Assembly (NCBI RefSeq): GCF_013177295.1
Contig: NZ_CP053642.1
Location: forward strand, 1,674,001-1,738,000
From: Actinomyces marmotae
GTDB lineage: Bacteria > Actinomycetota > Actinomycetes > Actinomycetales > Actinomycetaceae
DNA: 64,000 nt
Direction: 5' to 3'
Numbering within the stretch: the stretch's first letter is position 1; every line of letters starts with the position of its first letter. This document shows, in pieces, positions 9,425-17,821 of the stretch. Below the pieces are notes generated by a model. That model searched no databases, had not been told where the DNA came from, and saw nothing but the letters and a program-made list of their open reading frames with translations. Made by a program: the position numbers and the translations under genes.

Positions 9425-11305
9425 TCAGGGCATCGCGGTGGCGCCCGGCTCGCCGAAGTGGCTCAGGCGCGATGTCGCCAGGATCTCGGCGTCGTCGATG
9501 GCCCACGTGTGATCGGCGGCGGCGCCCCGGCGCTGGACGAAGCCGAACCGGGATGTGGAGTAGATGCTCGCGCCGGCGTCGATGGCGCCGCGCAGCAGCG
9601 CGGTGTCCTCACCCTGGCTGGTGTCGGGGAAGCCAACGGATCGCGCGAGGTCGGCCCTGGCCACGATCGTCGGGCCGGAGACGAAGGAGGTGCGCCTGTG
9701 CTCCCACTCGGGGAAGCGCAGGACGGTGAGGTCGCCGCCCACCAGGTGCACGTAGTGGGCGTGCTTGCCGACGATCCCGGCGCCCGAGTAGTCGATGGCC
9801 GCCAGAGCCTCGGACAGGTAGTGGGGGCCGTAGAGGTCGTCGTCGTCCATCTTGGCGATGAGATCGGCCTCGACCCGTTGGAGCATGGCCGTGTAGTTGG
9901 CGCCGAGGCTCGTGCTGGCCGGCGCGCTCATCCACGTGGCCTCCAGGCCGAGCTCGCGGGCGCGGGCGCGGGCATCGGCGTCGGCCTCGAAGCCGTGGGT
10001 GAGGATGATCGGGCGAATCTCCACGTCCTCCTGGGCGGCGAGGCCCTCCAGGGCGCCCGCCAGGCGGTGGGGCCGGTTGGTGGAGATGAGGGGCGCCACG
10101 GAGGGGGCCCGGCGGCGCCGCTCGGGCATCCCCAGGTCGGCCAGGACCGTGTCCACCCGGTGGGAGTAGGTGTGATGGGCCCAGATCTCGCGCTGGGCGA
10201 GGTGCGTCATGCGGTCGCCGAGCTCGGGATTGGCGCAGAGCGCCCGCATGGCGCGCTCGGCGCCGACACGGTCCTGGACGACGGCGAGGCTCCCGGCGGG
10301 CAGGAAGGCGCCGGTGGCGGGGCTGGGCATGGTGACGACGGGCGTGCCGCAGGCGGCGATCTCGAAGATGCGCCGCGCCATCATCGAGGGGCTGGTCACC
10401 ACCGAGTTGACGTTGAGGAAGACCCGGTGGGCGCGGTAGGCGGACAGCATCTGGACGTAGTCAAGGCTGCCGCGCACGGCGGAATCGTGGGGCGCGGGGA
10501 ACTGGTAGCGGTCGTCGTCCCCCAGGTAGCGCGAGTAGATGACGAGGCCGTGGCCGGTGCGGCGCCCGGCGTCGGTGGCGGCGCCGAGCAGGGTGTCCAT
10601 CTGCTCGCGGCGCTCGGGGTACTTGTGGGCGAAGTACATGCCGGCGAAGGCGACGCCGCTGCGCTCCACGGGGCGCCCGTCCGGGCCGACCAGGCGGATG
10701 GGGTTGTGGATAGAGGGCTGGGCGGCGAAGGGCAGGACGCCGACGCGGTCGTGCCCGAGCTCGGCCCGGTAGCGCGGCACGAGGGTGGAGTCCGTGGTGT
10801 AGACGCGGTCGAAGAGGGCGGCCGTGGCGATGGCGTCGTCGTAGTGGGCGGGGTCCTCCTTGTTCCAGAACACCGTGGGGATCCCGGCGGCCCGGGCCGC
10901 GGCGATGAGCTCCCGCAGCCCCTGGGAGGGGGCGGAGTCGCCGAGGACCTGGTAGATCCAGGCGTCGTCGTTCCCATGCCAGGCGGACTCCACGAAGATG
11001 AGGTCGAGGGGCTGCTCGGCAAGCTGGGCCCGCCAGCCGTGCGGGTCCAGGACCACGGCGTGCCACTCGTAACTAAGGGCGAGGGAGGTGAACTCGTCGG
11101 CGATGACACCGACGGTCACGTCGTGCCGGGGCGCAGCGGCCTCGGGGAGATCCCAATCGGGGATTCCCTCCACGCCCCGCGGGACGCCGGGGCGCGCGCG
11201 CCGCCGGCTCGCGGTTGGCCGGGCGGCGCGCTGGCGGCGGCGGTGCTCCCTCAGGCCGGCCGGGCCGCCGTGGCGCAGGTGCCACAGCGCGCGCCGCATG
11301 CTCAC
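9425..11305 (-). CDS. Two-domain glycosyltransferase (CgeB-like GT-B plus C-terminal GT2)
   Basis: A 626-aa protein. The N-terminal half resembles CgeB-type glycosyltransferases, with MMARRIFEIAACGTPVVTMPS as the donor-binding segment around residues 310-330. The C-terminal half, from about residue 395, is a GT2/GT-A fold with AKMDDDDLYGPHYL as its metal-binding acidic motif. GTG at 11305 overlaps the previous stop; an ATG at 11299 is an alternative, and neither has a strong ribosome-binding site. It closes the minus-strand series and faces the export operon. It probably decorates or extends the polymer, with two different transfer activities possible in one chain. Confidence 0.78.
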   Translation of the reverse strand: MSMRRALWHLRHGGPAGLREHRRRQRAARPTASRRRARPGVPRGVEGIPDWDLPEAAAPRHDVTVGVIADEFTSLALSYEWHAVVLDPHGWRAQLAEQPLDLIFVESAWHGNDDAWIYQVLGDSAPSQGLRELIAAARAAGIPTVFWNKEDPAHYDDAIATAALFDRVYTTDSTLVPRYRAELGHDRVGVLPFAAQPSIHNPIRLVGPDGRPVERSGVAFAGMYFAHKYPERREQMDTLLGAATDAGRRTGHGLVIYSRYLGDDDRYQFPAPHDSAVRGSLDYVQMLSAYRAHRVFLNVNSVVTSPSMMARRIFEIAACGTPVVTMPSPATGAFLPAGSLAVVQDRVGAERAMRALCANPELGDRMTHLAQREIWAHHTYSHRVDTVLADLGMPERRRRAPSVAPLISTNRPHRLAGALEGLAAQEDVEIRPIILTHGFEADADARARARELGLEATWMSAPASTSLGANYTAMLQRVEADLIAKMDDDDLYGPHYLSEALAAIDYSGAGIVGKHAHYVHLVGGDLTVLRFPEWEHRRTSFVSGPTIVARADLARSVGFPDTSQGEDTALLRGAIDAGASIYSTSRFGFVQRRGAAADHTWAIDDAEILATSRLSHFGEPGATAMP

Positions 11306-12372
11306 AGCTCGATGGCGCCCTCAGGCAGGGACCATCCCAGGATGAGGGCGTTGACGGCCATGATGGTCGGGCCGAGGACGGCTCCGGGCCCCCATGGGTG
11401 GTCGATGATCCTGTAGTCCGAGGAGTCGAAGAGGAGAGTGGGGCGCCCCAGGCTCTGGGCGTACTGGGCGACCATGTCGTGCTGCGGCGACTGCGGGGAG
11501 GTGAGGAACACGCCCCTGGCGCCGGTGGGCCGCTCGGAGGCCAGGAGCTCGGCGAAGACCGCGTCCTTGGTGGAGGTGAAGACCTCCGGGCCCGTGAAGT
11601 GGGCGTCGTCGCGGGAGTTCTCGTAGTACTGGTCCCCGAGCACGGGGTCGGCGGCCACGAAGGGCAGGCCCAGGGCGACCCCGTGGCGCACCGCGCCGGT
11701 GGCGCCCTTGGAGGAGCCCAGGAGGCAGACCTGCGCCGGCGGGATCTCGAAGGAGCGGATCACCCGGGCGATGAGCGCGCTGATGGCGGTGGCGTTGCCC
11801 GGGGCGTCGAGGGTGTCGCCGTAGAAGGAGCCGACGACGCCCCCCAGGTCGCCGATGCGCAGGATGGCGGTGTCCCCGGGGATCAGCCCGCGCAGGTGCT
11901 GGTAGTGGTGGGGGAAGTACCTCCACAAGGAGGCCTCGTTGTCGTTCGTGTGGATCGCTGAGAAGACCACGACGAGACGCCGCAGGGCGTTGCCGCCCTC
12001 GGGCAGGATCATCTGGTAGAGGACGCCGTCCTTCGTCATGGAGATCTCACCGGAGGTGATGGGCTCCCAGAAGCCACGGATCCGGCCGCGGGCGATGTAC
12101 TTGGCCACGCCGTCGCCGCCCTCCCAGATGAAATAGCCCTTGCCGGCCAGGAACTTGTGGAGGGCGTGGAGGCGGGCGTCGGCGCGCCCCACCCCGATGG
12201 GGCCCCCGGGGCCGGTGATCGCGGCGTCGGCGACCCGGATGAAGTCGGGGTCCCGGTCGGCCAGGGCGGCCTGGAAGCTGGCCGGGTCGGAGGCGAAGTC
12301 GTCGAGAGGGACGTCCCACACGCCCTTGTGGGGGCGACGGGGCAGGAGCTCGACACCGTCTAGGTAATCCAT
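11302..12372 (-). CDS. XcbB/CpsF family capsular polysaccharide biosynthesis protein (copy 2)
   Basis: A 356-aa protein resembling the XcbB/CpsF capsule family. It has a nucleophile-elbow-like GSSKG at residues 219-223, so Ser221 may be catalytic, and an alpha/beta-hydrolase look (LRIGDLGGVVGSF, ADPVLGDQYY). ATG at 12372 is chosen because GAGAGG lies 7 bases upstream; an in-frame TTG at 12387 overlaps the previous stop but lacks a better site. The neighbour upstream is a clear paralogue with the motif at the same residue number. The exact reaction of this family is not established to my knowledge. Confidence 0.75.
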   Translation of the reverse strand: MDYLDGVELLPRRPHKGVWDVPLDDFASDPASFQAALADRDPDFIRVADAAITGPGGPIGVGRADARLHALHKFLAGKGYFIWEGGDGVAKYIARGRIRGFWEPITSGEISMTKDGVLYQMILPEGGNALRRLVVVFSAIHTNDNEASLWRYFPHHYQHLRGLIPGDTAILRIGDLGGVVGSFYGDTLDAPGNATAISALIARVIRSFEIPPAQVCLLGSSKGATGAVRHGVALGLPFVAADPVLGDQYYENSRDDAHFTGPEVFTSTKDAVFAELLASERPTGARGVFLTSPQSPQHDMVAQYAQSLGRPTLLFDSSDYRIIDHPWGPGAVLGPTIMAVNALILGWSLPEGAIEL

Positions 12373-12383
12373 CTCGGTACCTC

Positions 12384-13478
12384 TCAACTCTCGCGGGCGC
12401 TGGTCGATGGCGCCGCGCTCGTGCTGCCCACCGGGATCCCCAGCAGGATGGCGTTGAGCGCGGCGATGGCGGGCCCGAGGACCGCGCGCGCCACGCCGGG
12501 GTGGGCGTCGACCCTGGGGTCATCGGACTCGTAAACGGCGCAGGGGCGGCGCAGGTCCCGGGCGAAGGCGAGGGCGTCTGAGCAGATCTCGGAGCCCCGG
12601 GCGGTCAGGACCGCGCAGGGCGGCGGGGAGGCCGATCCGGGCTCGTCGATGAGCTCGGCGAGGACCTCCTCGACGCGCCTGGGGAAGATGGGGGCGCCGG
12701 TGAAGTGCTGGTCGTCGCGCTCCTCCCGGTAGAAGGTGTCGTCGACGATCGGGTCGACGGCGATGAAGGGCAGGTGGAGGCGCAGCCCGTGGATGGCGGC
12801 GCCGGTGGCCCCCTTGGAGGGGCCGATGAGGCAGACACGCTGGGGCTCCAGGCCGAGCCTGTTGATGGCGGCCACGATGAGCTCGGAGATGTCATCGCAG
12901 TTCGACGGCGCGTCCGCGGTGTCCATGAAGAAGGAGCCGGAGACGCCGCCCAGGTCACCCAGTCTCAGCACGGCGGTGCCGGGGGGCGTGAGGGACCCAA
13001 CGTGCCGGAACTGGGGGAAGATGTAGCGGTCCAGCCCGGGGTAGTTCCAGTCCGAGTGCATGCCGGAGAAGACGACGACGAGGTAGCGGGCGGGCAGTCC
13101 CCACTCGGGCTCCTGGTAGGAGTAGGCGACGCCGGAGCGGGTCAGCGAGCACTCACCGGTGCGCACCTCGTCCCAGAAGGAGCCGACGCAGTCGCGGCGC
13201 ACGAGGACGCCCTCGCCGTCGCCGGCGCCGGCCACGAGGTAGCCCTCGGCGGTGATCTCCTTGAGCGCCGCCCTGAATCCCGGGTCCTGGCGCGCCAGGG
13301 CGATGAGGGTGGTGTCGGCGCCCAGGCGCTCGTCGGTGACCCTGAGGCGGTCCGGCGGCGCCATGGTCGTGGGCCTGAGGATCGCCCGCGGCGAGGCCAC
13401 GAGCGAGGGCAGGCCCACGGTCACGGTCCTACTGCCCGCCTCCTGGCGGACGGTCCCCACGTCGTCGAAGACTCCCAC
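12384..13478 (-). CDS. XcbB/CpsF family capsular polysaccharide biosynthesis protein (copy 1)
   Basis: A 364-aa paralogue of the next gene. It shares RLGDLGGVSGSFFMDTADAP, the elbow GPSKG at residues 219-223 (Ser221), and a following SKGATGA block. The start is GTG with GAGGAGG 6-7 bases upstream. It lies 45 bp after the TagF-type gene and 11 bp before copy 2. Tandem duplication followed by divergence is evident; the copies differ most at their N-termini. Confidence 0.75.
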   Translation of the reverse strand: MGVFDDVGTVRQEAGSRTVTVGLPSLVASPRAILRPTTMAPPDRLRVTDERLGADTTLIALARQDPGFRAALKEITAEGYLVAGAGDGEGVLVRRDCVGSFWDEVRTGECSLTRSGVAYSYQEPEWGLPARYLVVVFSGMHSDWNYPGLDRYIFPQFRHVGSLTPPGTAVLRLGDLGGVSGSFFMDTADAPSNCDDISELIVAAINRLGLEPQRVCLIGPSKGATGAAIHGLRLHLPFIAVDPIVDDTFYREERDDQHFTGAPIFPRRVEEVLAELIDEPGSASPPPCAVLTARGSEICSDALAFARDLRRPCAVYESDDPRVDAHPGVARAVLGPAIAALNAILLGIPVGSTSAAPSTSARES

Positions 13479-13523
13479 TGTTCCTCCTCGTGCTGGGCTG
13501 GGATGTCGCGGCTTGTCGGTCGG

Positions 13524-16500
13524 TCAGGTCATGAGGGCGCCAAGCGCCCGCTCGGAGGCGTGACCGTCGTCCCAGGGGACGAAGAACTCGGCGCGCTGGC
13601 GGTAGCGGTCCCCGTAGCGCTCGTCGTAGGCCCCGATGCCCTGGATCTCAGCGAGGAGGGCGTCCTGCTCGTGCAGGAGGGGCCCCACGGCGCAGTCCCC
13701 CACGGTCATGTACATCCCGCGCGAGGCGGTGTAGTCCTCCAGGTCGGGGACGTAGTTGAACACCGGTTTGCCGGTGCACAGGTAGTCGAACATGACCGAG
13801 GAGTAGTCCGTGACCAGCGCGTCGGAGACGATGAGCAGGTCGTTGATGTCGTGGTGCTCGGTCAGGTCGAGGATCCGGGACCGGCTGGCGTCCTTGGCCG
13901 AGGCCCGGCGGTTGTAGTTGTGCCCTCGCAGGATGATGGTCCACTCCTCGCCGAGGTCGGCGGCCAGGCGGTCCAGGTCAAGGAGCTCGCGCATGGCCGA
14001 GACCTGGCCGCCGGCGCCGGTCTCGCGGAAGGTCGGGGCGTACAGCAGCACGCGGGCGTCGGGGCGCAGGCCGAAGCGGGAGCGCAGGTGGTCGCGCTCG
14101 GCGTCGTCGGCCCGCACGAGGCGGTCGTTCCGGGGGTAGCCGATCTCCAGGATCGGGCCGTCGTAGAAGAACTCGCGGGCGGCGATGGAGGAGAAGAAGG
14201 GGTTGGGCGAGACGAGGCCGTCCCACTCCGCGCTCTCCTCGCGGCCCCGCAGGGCGCCCACGGCGTAGGCCCAGGGCGTCTCCTCAATGTGGGAGCGCCC
14301 GATGTGCTTGAGCGGCGTGCCGTGCCAGGTCTGCAGGTAGCGCTGGAAGGGGCGGTTCCCGTAGCCCTCGATGCCGCCGACGTTGTTGACGACGTAGCGG
14401 GCCCGGGCGAGCACCTCGAACCACTTCGTGGAGCCCTTGAGCAGCGGGGTTGCGCCGTCGGGCACGATGACCGAGCCGTCGTTGACGGCCCAGTAGAGGT
14501 CCAGGTCGGTTCCCCGCCTCTTGAGCTCCTCGAAGAGGGCCAGGGGCGAGTCGGCAGCGTGCCCCTCCATGAAGGACGCGAACACGGCGGCGTCCATGGG
14601 CTCGATGCCCGTGGCGGTCTTCCACTTGCCCAGCAGCCGGAATCGGTTGTGGCGCCCGCGCTCGGTGTGGAGCAGGCCCTCGTCGACCCGCATGGTCATA
14701 TCCAGGGAGTCGGCGGAGACGTGGAAGCGCGAGTGCAGGGCGCCGTCCCAGATGTTCATCTGGAGGGTGGTCTGGAGCAGCGAGGAATTGGCGCGGATGC
14801 GGTACTTGGAGTCCCGCCCGTCCACACGCAGCCAGAAGTGGTACTCCCCCGTCCTCCAGGCGATCTCGCGGTCGGCGTACCAGCCCTTCTTCCAGGGGCG
14901 GATGGTCACCGCGAAGCGCCCGGGCGTGGGGATCTCGAAGCCGCAGTGCTCGAAGGCACCCTGATCGCTCCACATGGACACCGTGGAGGCAGGGTCGACC
15001 TCCGCGGGGCAGCGCCCGGTCAGGCGCCAGGCGTGGTCCTCATAGGTGATCTCATCGACGATAAGGGAGGAGGCACCATCGACGAGGCACAGGGAGCCGT
15101 CGGAGTCGCCGCGAACCGACCAGGCCCGGTCGGGGCGCTCGCGCACGAGGCCCTGGGCGGGCACGACCCGCTCCCAGTCCCCGCGGGCGCTCTTGACCTC
15201 CAGGTGCCAGCCATTGCGAGCCCCCTTGGGGACGTCACGGCCCGGGACCCTCGACATGGACATCGAGGCCTCGACGGCGCCATCGGCGGCCCTGAGCACC
15301 GCGGGCAGGGTGGTGGAGTCGTGGTCACGGATGTAGCGGGCCTCGCGGATCGGTGAGCCGTCGACGCAGCGGATGACGGTGGCGAGGCTGGCGTCGCGCT
15401 CGACGACGCGGGTGGCCATGAAGGAGAAGCGGCGCTGGTCCAAGGTCAGGGGCCTGGTCCAGGAGGACCAGTCAATGGAGACCCTCCAGCCGTCGTCGGA
15501 GATAGCGGTGTCCCCCAGGCGAATCGCCCCGCCGCGCCACACGGGGCGCAGTTCCTCAAAGTCGGAGGCGTGGCTGCGCGAGGCCACCGAGTACCACAGG
15601 CTCCAGGACCGCGACGCGCCGGGCTCCTCGGGGAGCGCCGGCAGGCGGGCGGCCAGGGGCTCGGAGATGATGAAGCCGCAGTCCTCGCGGTCCCCGGTGC
15701 CGGCGGGCCAGGAGCCGTTGGCCCACTCGTTGCGCACGCGGCGGTGCTCGATAGGCACGGTCAGCCCGTCGGTGGAGCGCAACTCGAAGGAGATAACCTG
15801 CTCGCTGCCCGTGGGCAGGATGTCGAGGAAGGCGTAGCCCTCGACGGTGAGCAGCCCGTCGTGGATCTGCGCCTCGGTGACCGTGCAGCGGGGCCTGGCG
15901 TAGCGGCTCATCGAGTCGTAGCCGCCCTCGATGAGGGGGGCGAGCATCTCGGTGTTGACGCTGAGATCGGCGCGGATGCCCCGCTCGTCCTCGATGATGG
16001 GGATGTCGAAGAAATGGCGGTTGATCCACGCCTCGGCGCGATCGGCCATGGCGATCTCGCCGCGGGCCTGCCATGCCACGAGAGCCCGACGGCCCAGGGG
16101 GATGCGGGCCATTAGCTCGGGGGTCACATACGGCCAGTAGCGGGTGAGGGTTGAGATGTAGGCCTGGTCGAACTCGGGATCGTTCCCGAGGTAGGGGGCG
16201 TAGACGGGCAGATCCCCCTCGAGCAGTTTGAACAGAAGGGTGTCGCGCAGGACCTCGGAGTTGTCCTGATCGGCGACGAGGTCCCAGGTGCGGTCCACCA
16301 TCTCCATCTTGTCGACGAGGTTCTTGAGTTCCCCGCGCTTCTGGGTGATGGAGGAGCGGTCCTCGCGCTCGCGGTAGAGGTAGACCGAGTCGAAGACGAC
16401 GTCGATCGCCGAGGCCGCGGCATAGGCGCGGGCCACGGGGAACATGTCCTCGTAGAGCTTGCCGACGGGGAAGTCGATGCCATTAGCCGCCAGCAGCGAC

Positions 16501-17222
16501 CGCCGGTAGACCTTGTTCCAGGAGGTCGTGTCGAACATGAGCTCGGGGTGGTCCTGGATCTGGACGCCGGTGGCCACCCTCGACCCGGGCGCGAGTTCGG
16601 GGTAGAGGGACTGGTCGTGGGAGTACCCCTGGTTCCAGCCCTGCCATTTCCTCTCGCCCTGGAATCGGAGCACGTTGCCCGTGGCGATATCCGATCCGCT
16701 GTGCTCCAGGGCGCCCATGAGGCGCTCATAGGCGCGCGGGTCCAGGAGATCATCGGAATCGACGAAGCCGATGAAGTCCCCGGTGGCGATGGCCATTCCC
16801 GCGTTGCGCGCGTCGGAGAGCCCGCCATTGGGCTTGTGGAGCACGCGGATGCGGGGGTCGCGGGTGGCCCAGGCATCGCACATCTGGCCGCAGCGGTCTG
16901 GCGAGCCGTCGTCGACGAGGATAATCTCCATGTCCTCGTAGGTCTGCTTGACCACGGACTCGACGGCGGCGTCCAGGTACTCCTCGACCTTGTACACCGG
17001 GATGACGACGGAGAGCTTGGGGCCGGTGGTCATGGAGTGCTGGACCGGCTCGGTGGAGGCGGCGGCCGCGAGCACGGGCGGCAGGTGGGATGGCCGCTGG
17101 CCCTGCTCGGCGGCCTGATGGCGCCGGTGGTAGAGCGACCGCCGCACGGGCTTGGGCACCACAGCGCGCCAAATCGACTTCAACGCGGTTGTCGTGGAGG
17201 GGTCGGGGCTGTCCTCGGCCAT
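13524..17222 (-). CDS. TagF-like CDP-glycerol glycerophosphotransferase with N-terminal GT2 domain
   Basis: A 1232-aa protein likely to act at the inner membrane face. Residues 69 to about 300 are a GT2 domain with intact LVDDGSPD (102-109) and FVDSDD (153-158) motifs. A long middle region follows. The C-terminal glycerophosphotransferase domain has QTWHGTPLKHIG near 962 and VTDYSSVMFDYL near 1139, the conserved sites of TagF-type polymerases. The start at 17222 is chosen because of GAAGGAGG just upstream; the frame is open further up, but that overlaps tagD. It would use CDP-glycerol made by the upstream TagD. Confidence 0.88.
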   Translation of the reverse strand: MAEDSPDPSTTTALKSIWRAVVPKPVRRSLYHRRHQAAEQGQRPSHLPPVLAAAASTEPVQHSMTTGPKLSVVIPVYKVEEYLDAAVESVVKQTYEDMEIILVDDGSPDRCGQMCDAWATRDPRIRVLHKPNGGLSDARNAGMAIATGDFIGFVDSDDLLDPRAYERLMGALEHSGSDIATGNVLRFQGERKWQGWNQGYSHDQSLYPELAPGSRVATGVQIQDHPELMFDTTSWNKVYRRSLLAANGIDFPVGKLYEDMFPVARAYAAASAIDVVFDSVYLYREREDRSSITQKRGELKNLVDKMEMVDRTWDLVADQDNSEVLRDTLLFKLLEGDLPVYAPYLGNDPEFDQAYISTLTRYWPYVTPELMARIPLGRRALVAWQARGEIAMADRAEAWINRHFFDIPIIEDERGIRADLSVNTEMLAPLIEGGYDSMSRYARPRCTVTEAQIHDGLLTVEGYAFLDILPTGSEQVISFELRSTDGLTVPIEHRRVRNEWANGSWPAGTGDREDCGFIISEPLAARLPALPEEPGASRSWSLWYSVASRSHASDFEELRPVWRGGAIRLGDTAISDDGWRVSIDWSSWTRPLTLDQRRFSFMATRVVERDASLATVIRCVDGSPIREARYIRDHDSTTLPAVLRAADGAVEASMSMSRVPGRDVPKGARNGWHLEVKSARGDWERVVPAQGLVRERPDRAWSVRGDSDGSLCLVDGASSLIVDEITYEDHAWRLTGRCPAEVDPASTVSMWSDQGAFEHCGFEIPTPGRFAVTIRPWKKGWYADREIAWRTGEYHFWLRVDGRDSKYRIRANSSLLQTTLQMNIWDGALHSRFHVSADSLDMTMRVDEGLLHTERGRHNRFRLLGKWKTATGIEPMDAAVFASFMEGHAADSPLALFEELKRRGTDLDLYWAVNDGSVIVPDGATPLLKGSTKWFEVLARARYVVNNVGGIEGYGNRPFQRYLQTWHGTPLKHIGRSHIEETPWAYAVGALRGREESAEWDGLVSPNPFFSSIAAREFFYDGPILEIGYPRNDRLVRADDAERDHLRSRFGLRPDARVLLYAPTFRETGAGGQVSAMRELLDLDRLAADLGEEWTIILRGHNYNRRASAKDASRSRILDLTEHHDINDLLIVSDALVTDYSSVMFDYLCTGKPVFNYVPDLEDYTASRGMYMTVGDCAVGPLLHEQDALLAEIQGIGAYDERYGDRYRQRAEFFVPWDDGHASERALGALMT

Positions 17223-17265
17223 CGGGCCTCCTTCGTGCTCGTTCTCGCGGGATGTCAGGGAGGGG

Positions 17266-17658
17266 TCAGGACTGGGCGATATCGCCCTTGATCTGAGTCG
17301 TCGAGATCTCAGGCGTCCGGGGCAGGTACACGATCTCGCAGAGACCGCCGAGCTGCTCATCGAACCGACCCGTCCAGTCATCACCCATGACGAAGGTGTC
17401 GATCTCGTACTTGACGAGGTCATCGACCTTCTGCTCCCAGTTGTTCTCGGGGACCACCAGGTCGACATAGCGGATGGCTTCGAGCATCGCCCGGCGCTCC
17501 CCGTAGGAGAAGTAGGCCTTCTTGCCCTTCCCGGCGTTGAATTCATCAGACGACAGGGCGACCACGAGATAGTCGCCGAGGGCCCTCGCGCGCCGGAGCA
17601 GCTCGATATGCCCGTAGTGCAGGAGATCGAATGTCCCATATGTGATGACGCGACGCAT
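17266..17658 (-). CDS. tagD: Glycerol-3-phosphate cytidylyltransferase
   Basis: A 130-aa enzyme making CDP-glycerol from CTP and glycerol-3-phosphate, the donor for glycerol-phosphate polymers. The nucleotidyltransferase signature GTFDLLHYGH is at residues 8-17 and RTPEISTT (family RTxGISTT, with Glu for Gly) at 114-121. Length matches family members. GAGGAG precedes the ATG by 8 bases. It ends 43 bp before the TagF-type gene, so substrate supply and polymerisation are linked. A 163-bp gap upstream probably holds its promoter, with TTGATC-17-AATCGT as a weak candidate. Confidence 0.93.
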   Translation of the reverse strand: MRRVITYGTFDLLHYGHIELLRRARALGDYLVVALSSDEFNAGKGKKAYFSYGERRAMLEAIRYVDLVVPENNWEQKVDDLVKYEIDTFVMGDDWTGRFDEQLGGLCEIVYLPRTPEISTTQIKGDIAQS

Positions 17659-17821
17659 CGAAGAACTCCTCAGGGAGAGGCCAGAGCACCTTCAGAACCG
17701 AAGATCACGATTCGACACCGAGTATGGCCGATCAAGCCCATCCTGTCACCCGCCCGATGGCCGCAGTTCCATGGACAACCTCACAGAAACAGCATTTGAC
17801 CTGGTAATTTTCAGCGAACGT

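Noticed and set aside
9458..11416. A 652-codon plus-strand frame opposite the two-domain glycosyltransferase
   Set aside because: Its composition is Gly/Val/Asp-rich with no motif; it is a shadow of the real gene.
12705..15356. Very long open frame opposite the TagF-type gene
   Set aside because: It is a shadow of third-position GC bias; the minus-strand gene has full domain structure and a strong start site.
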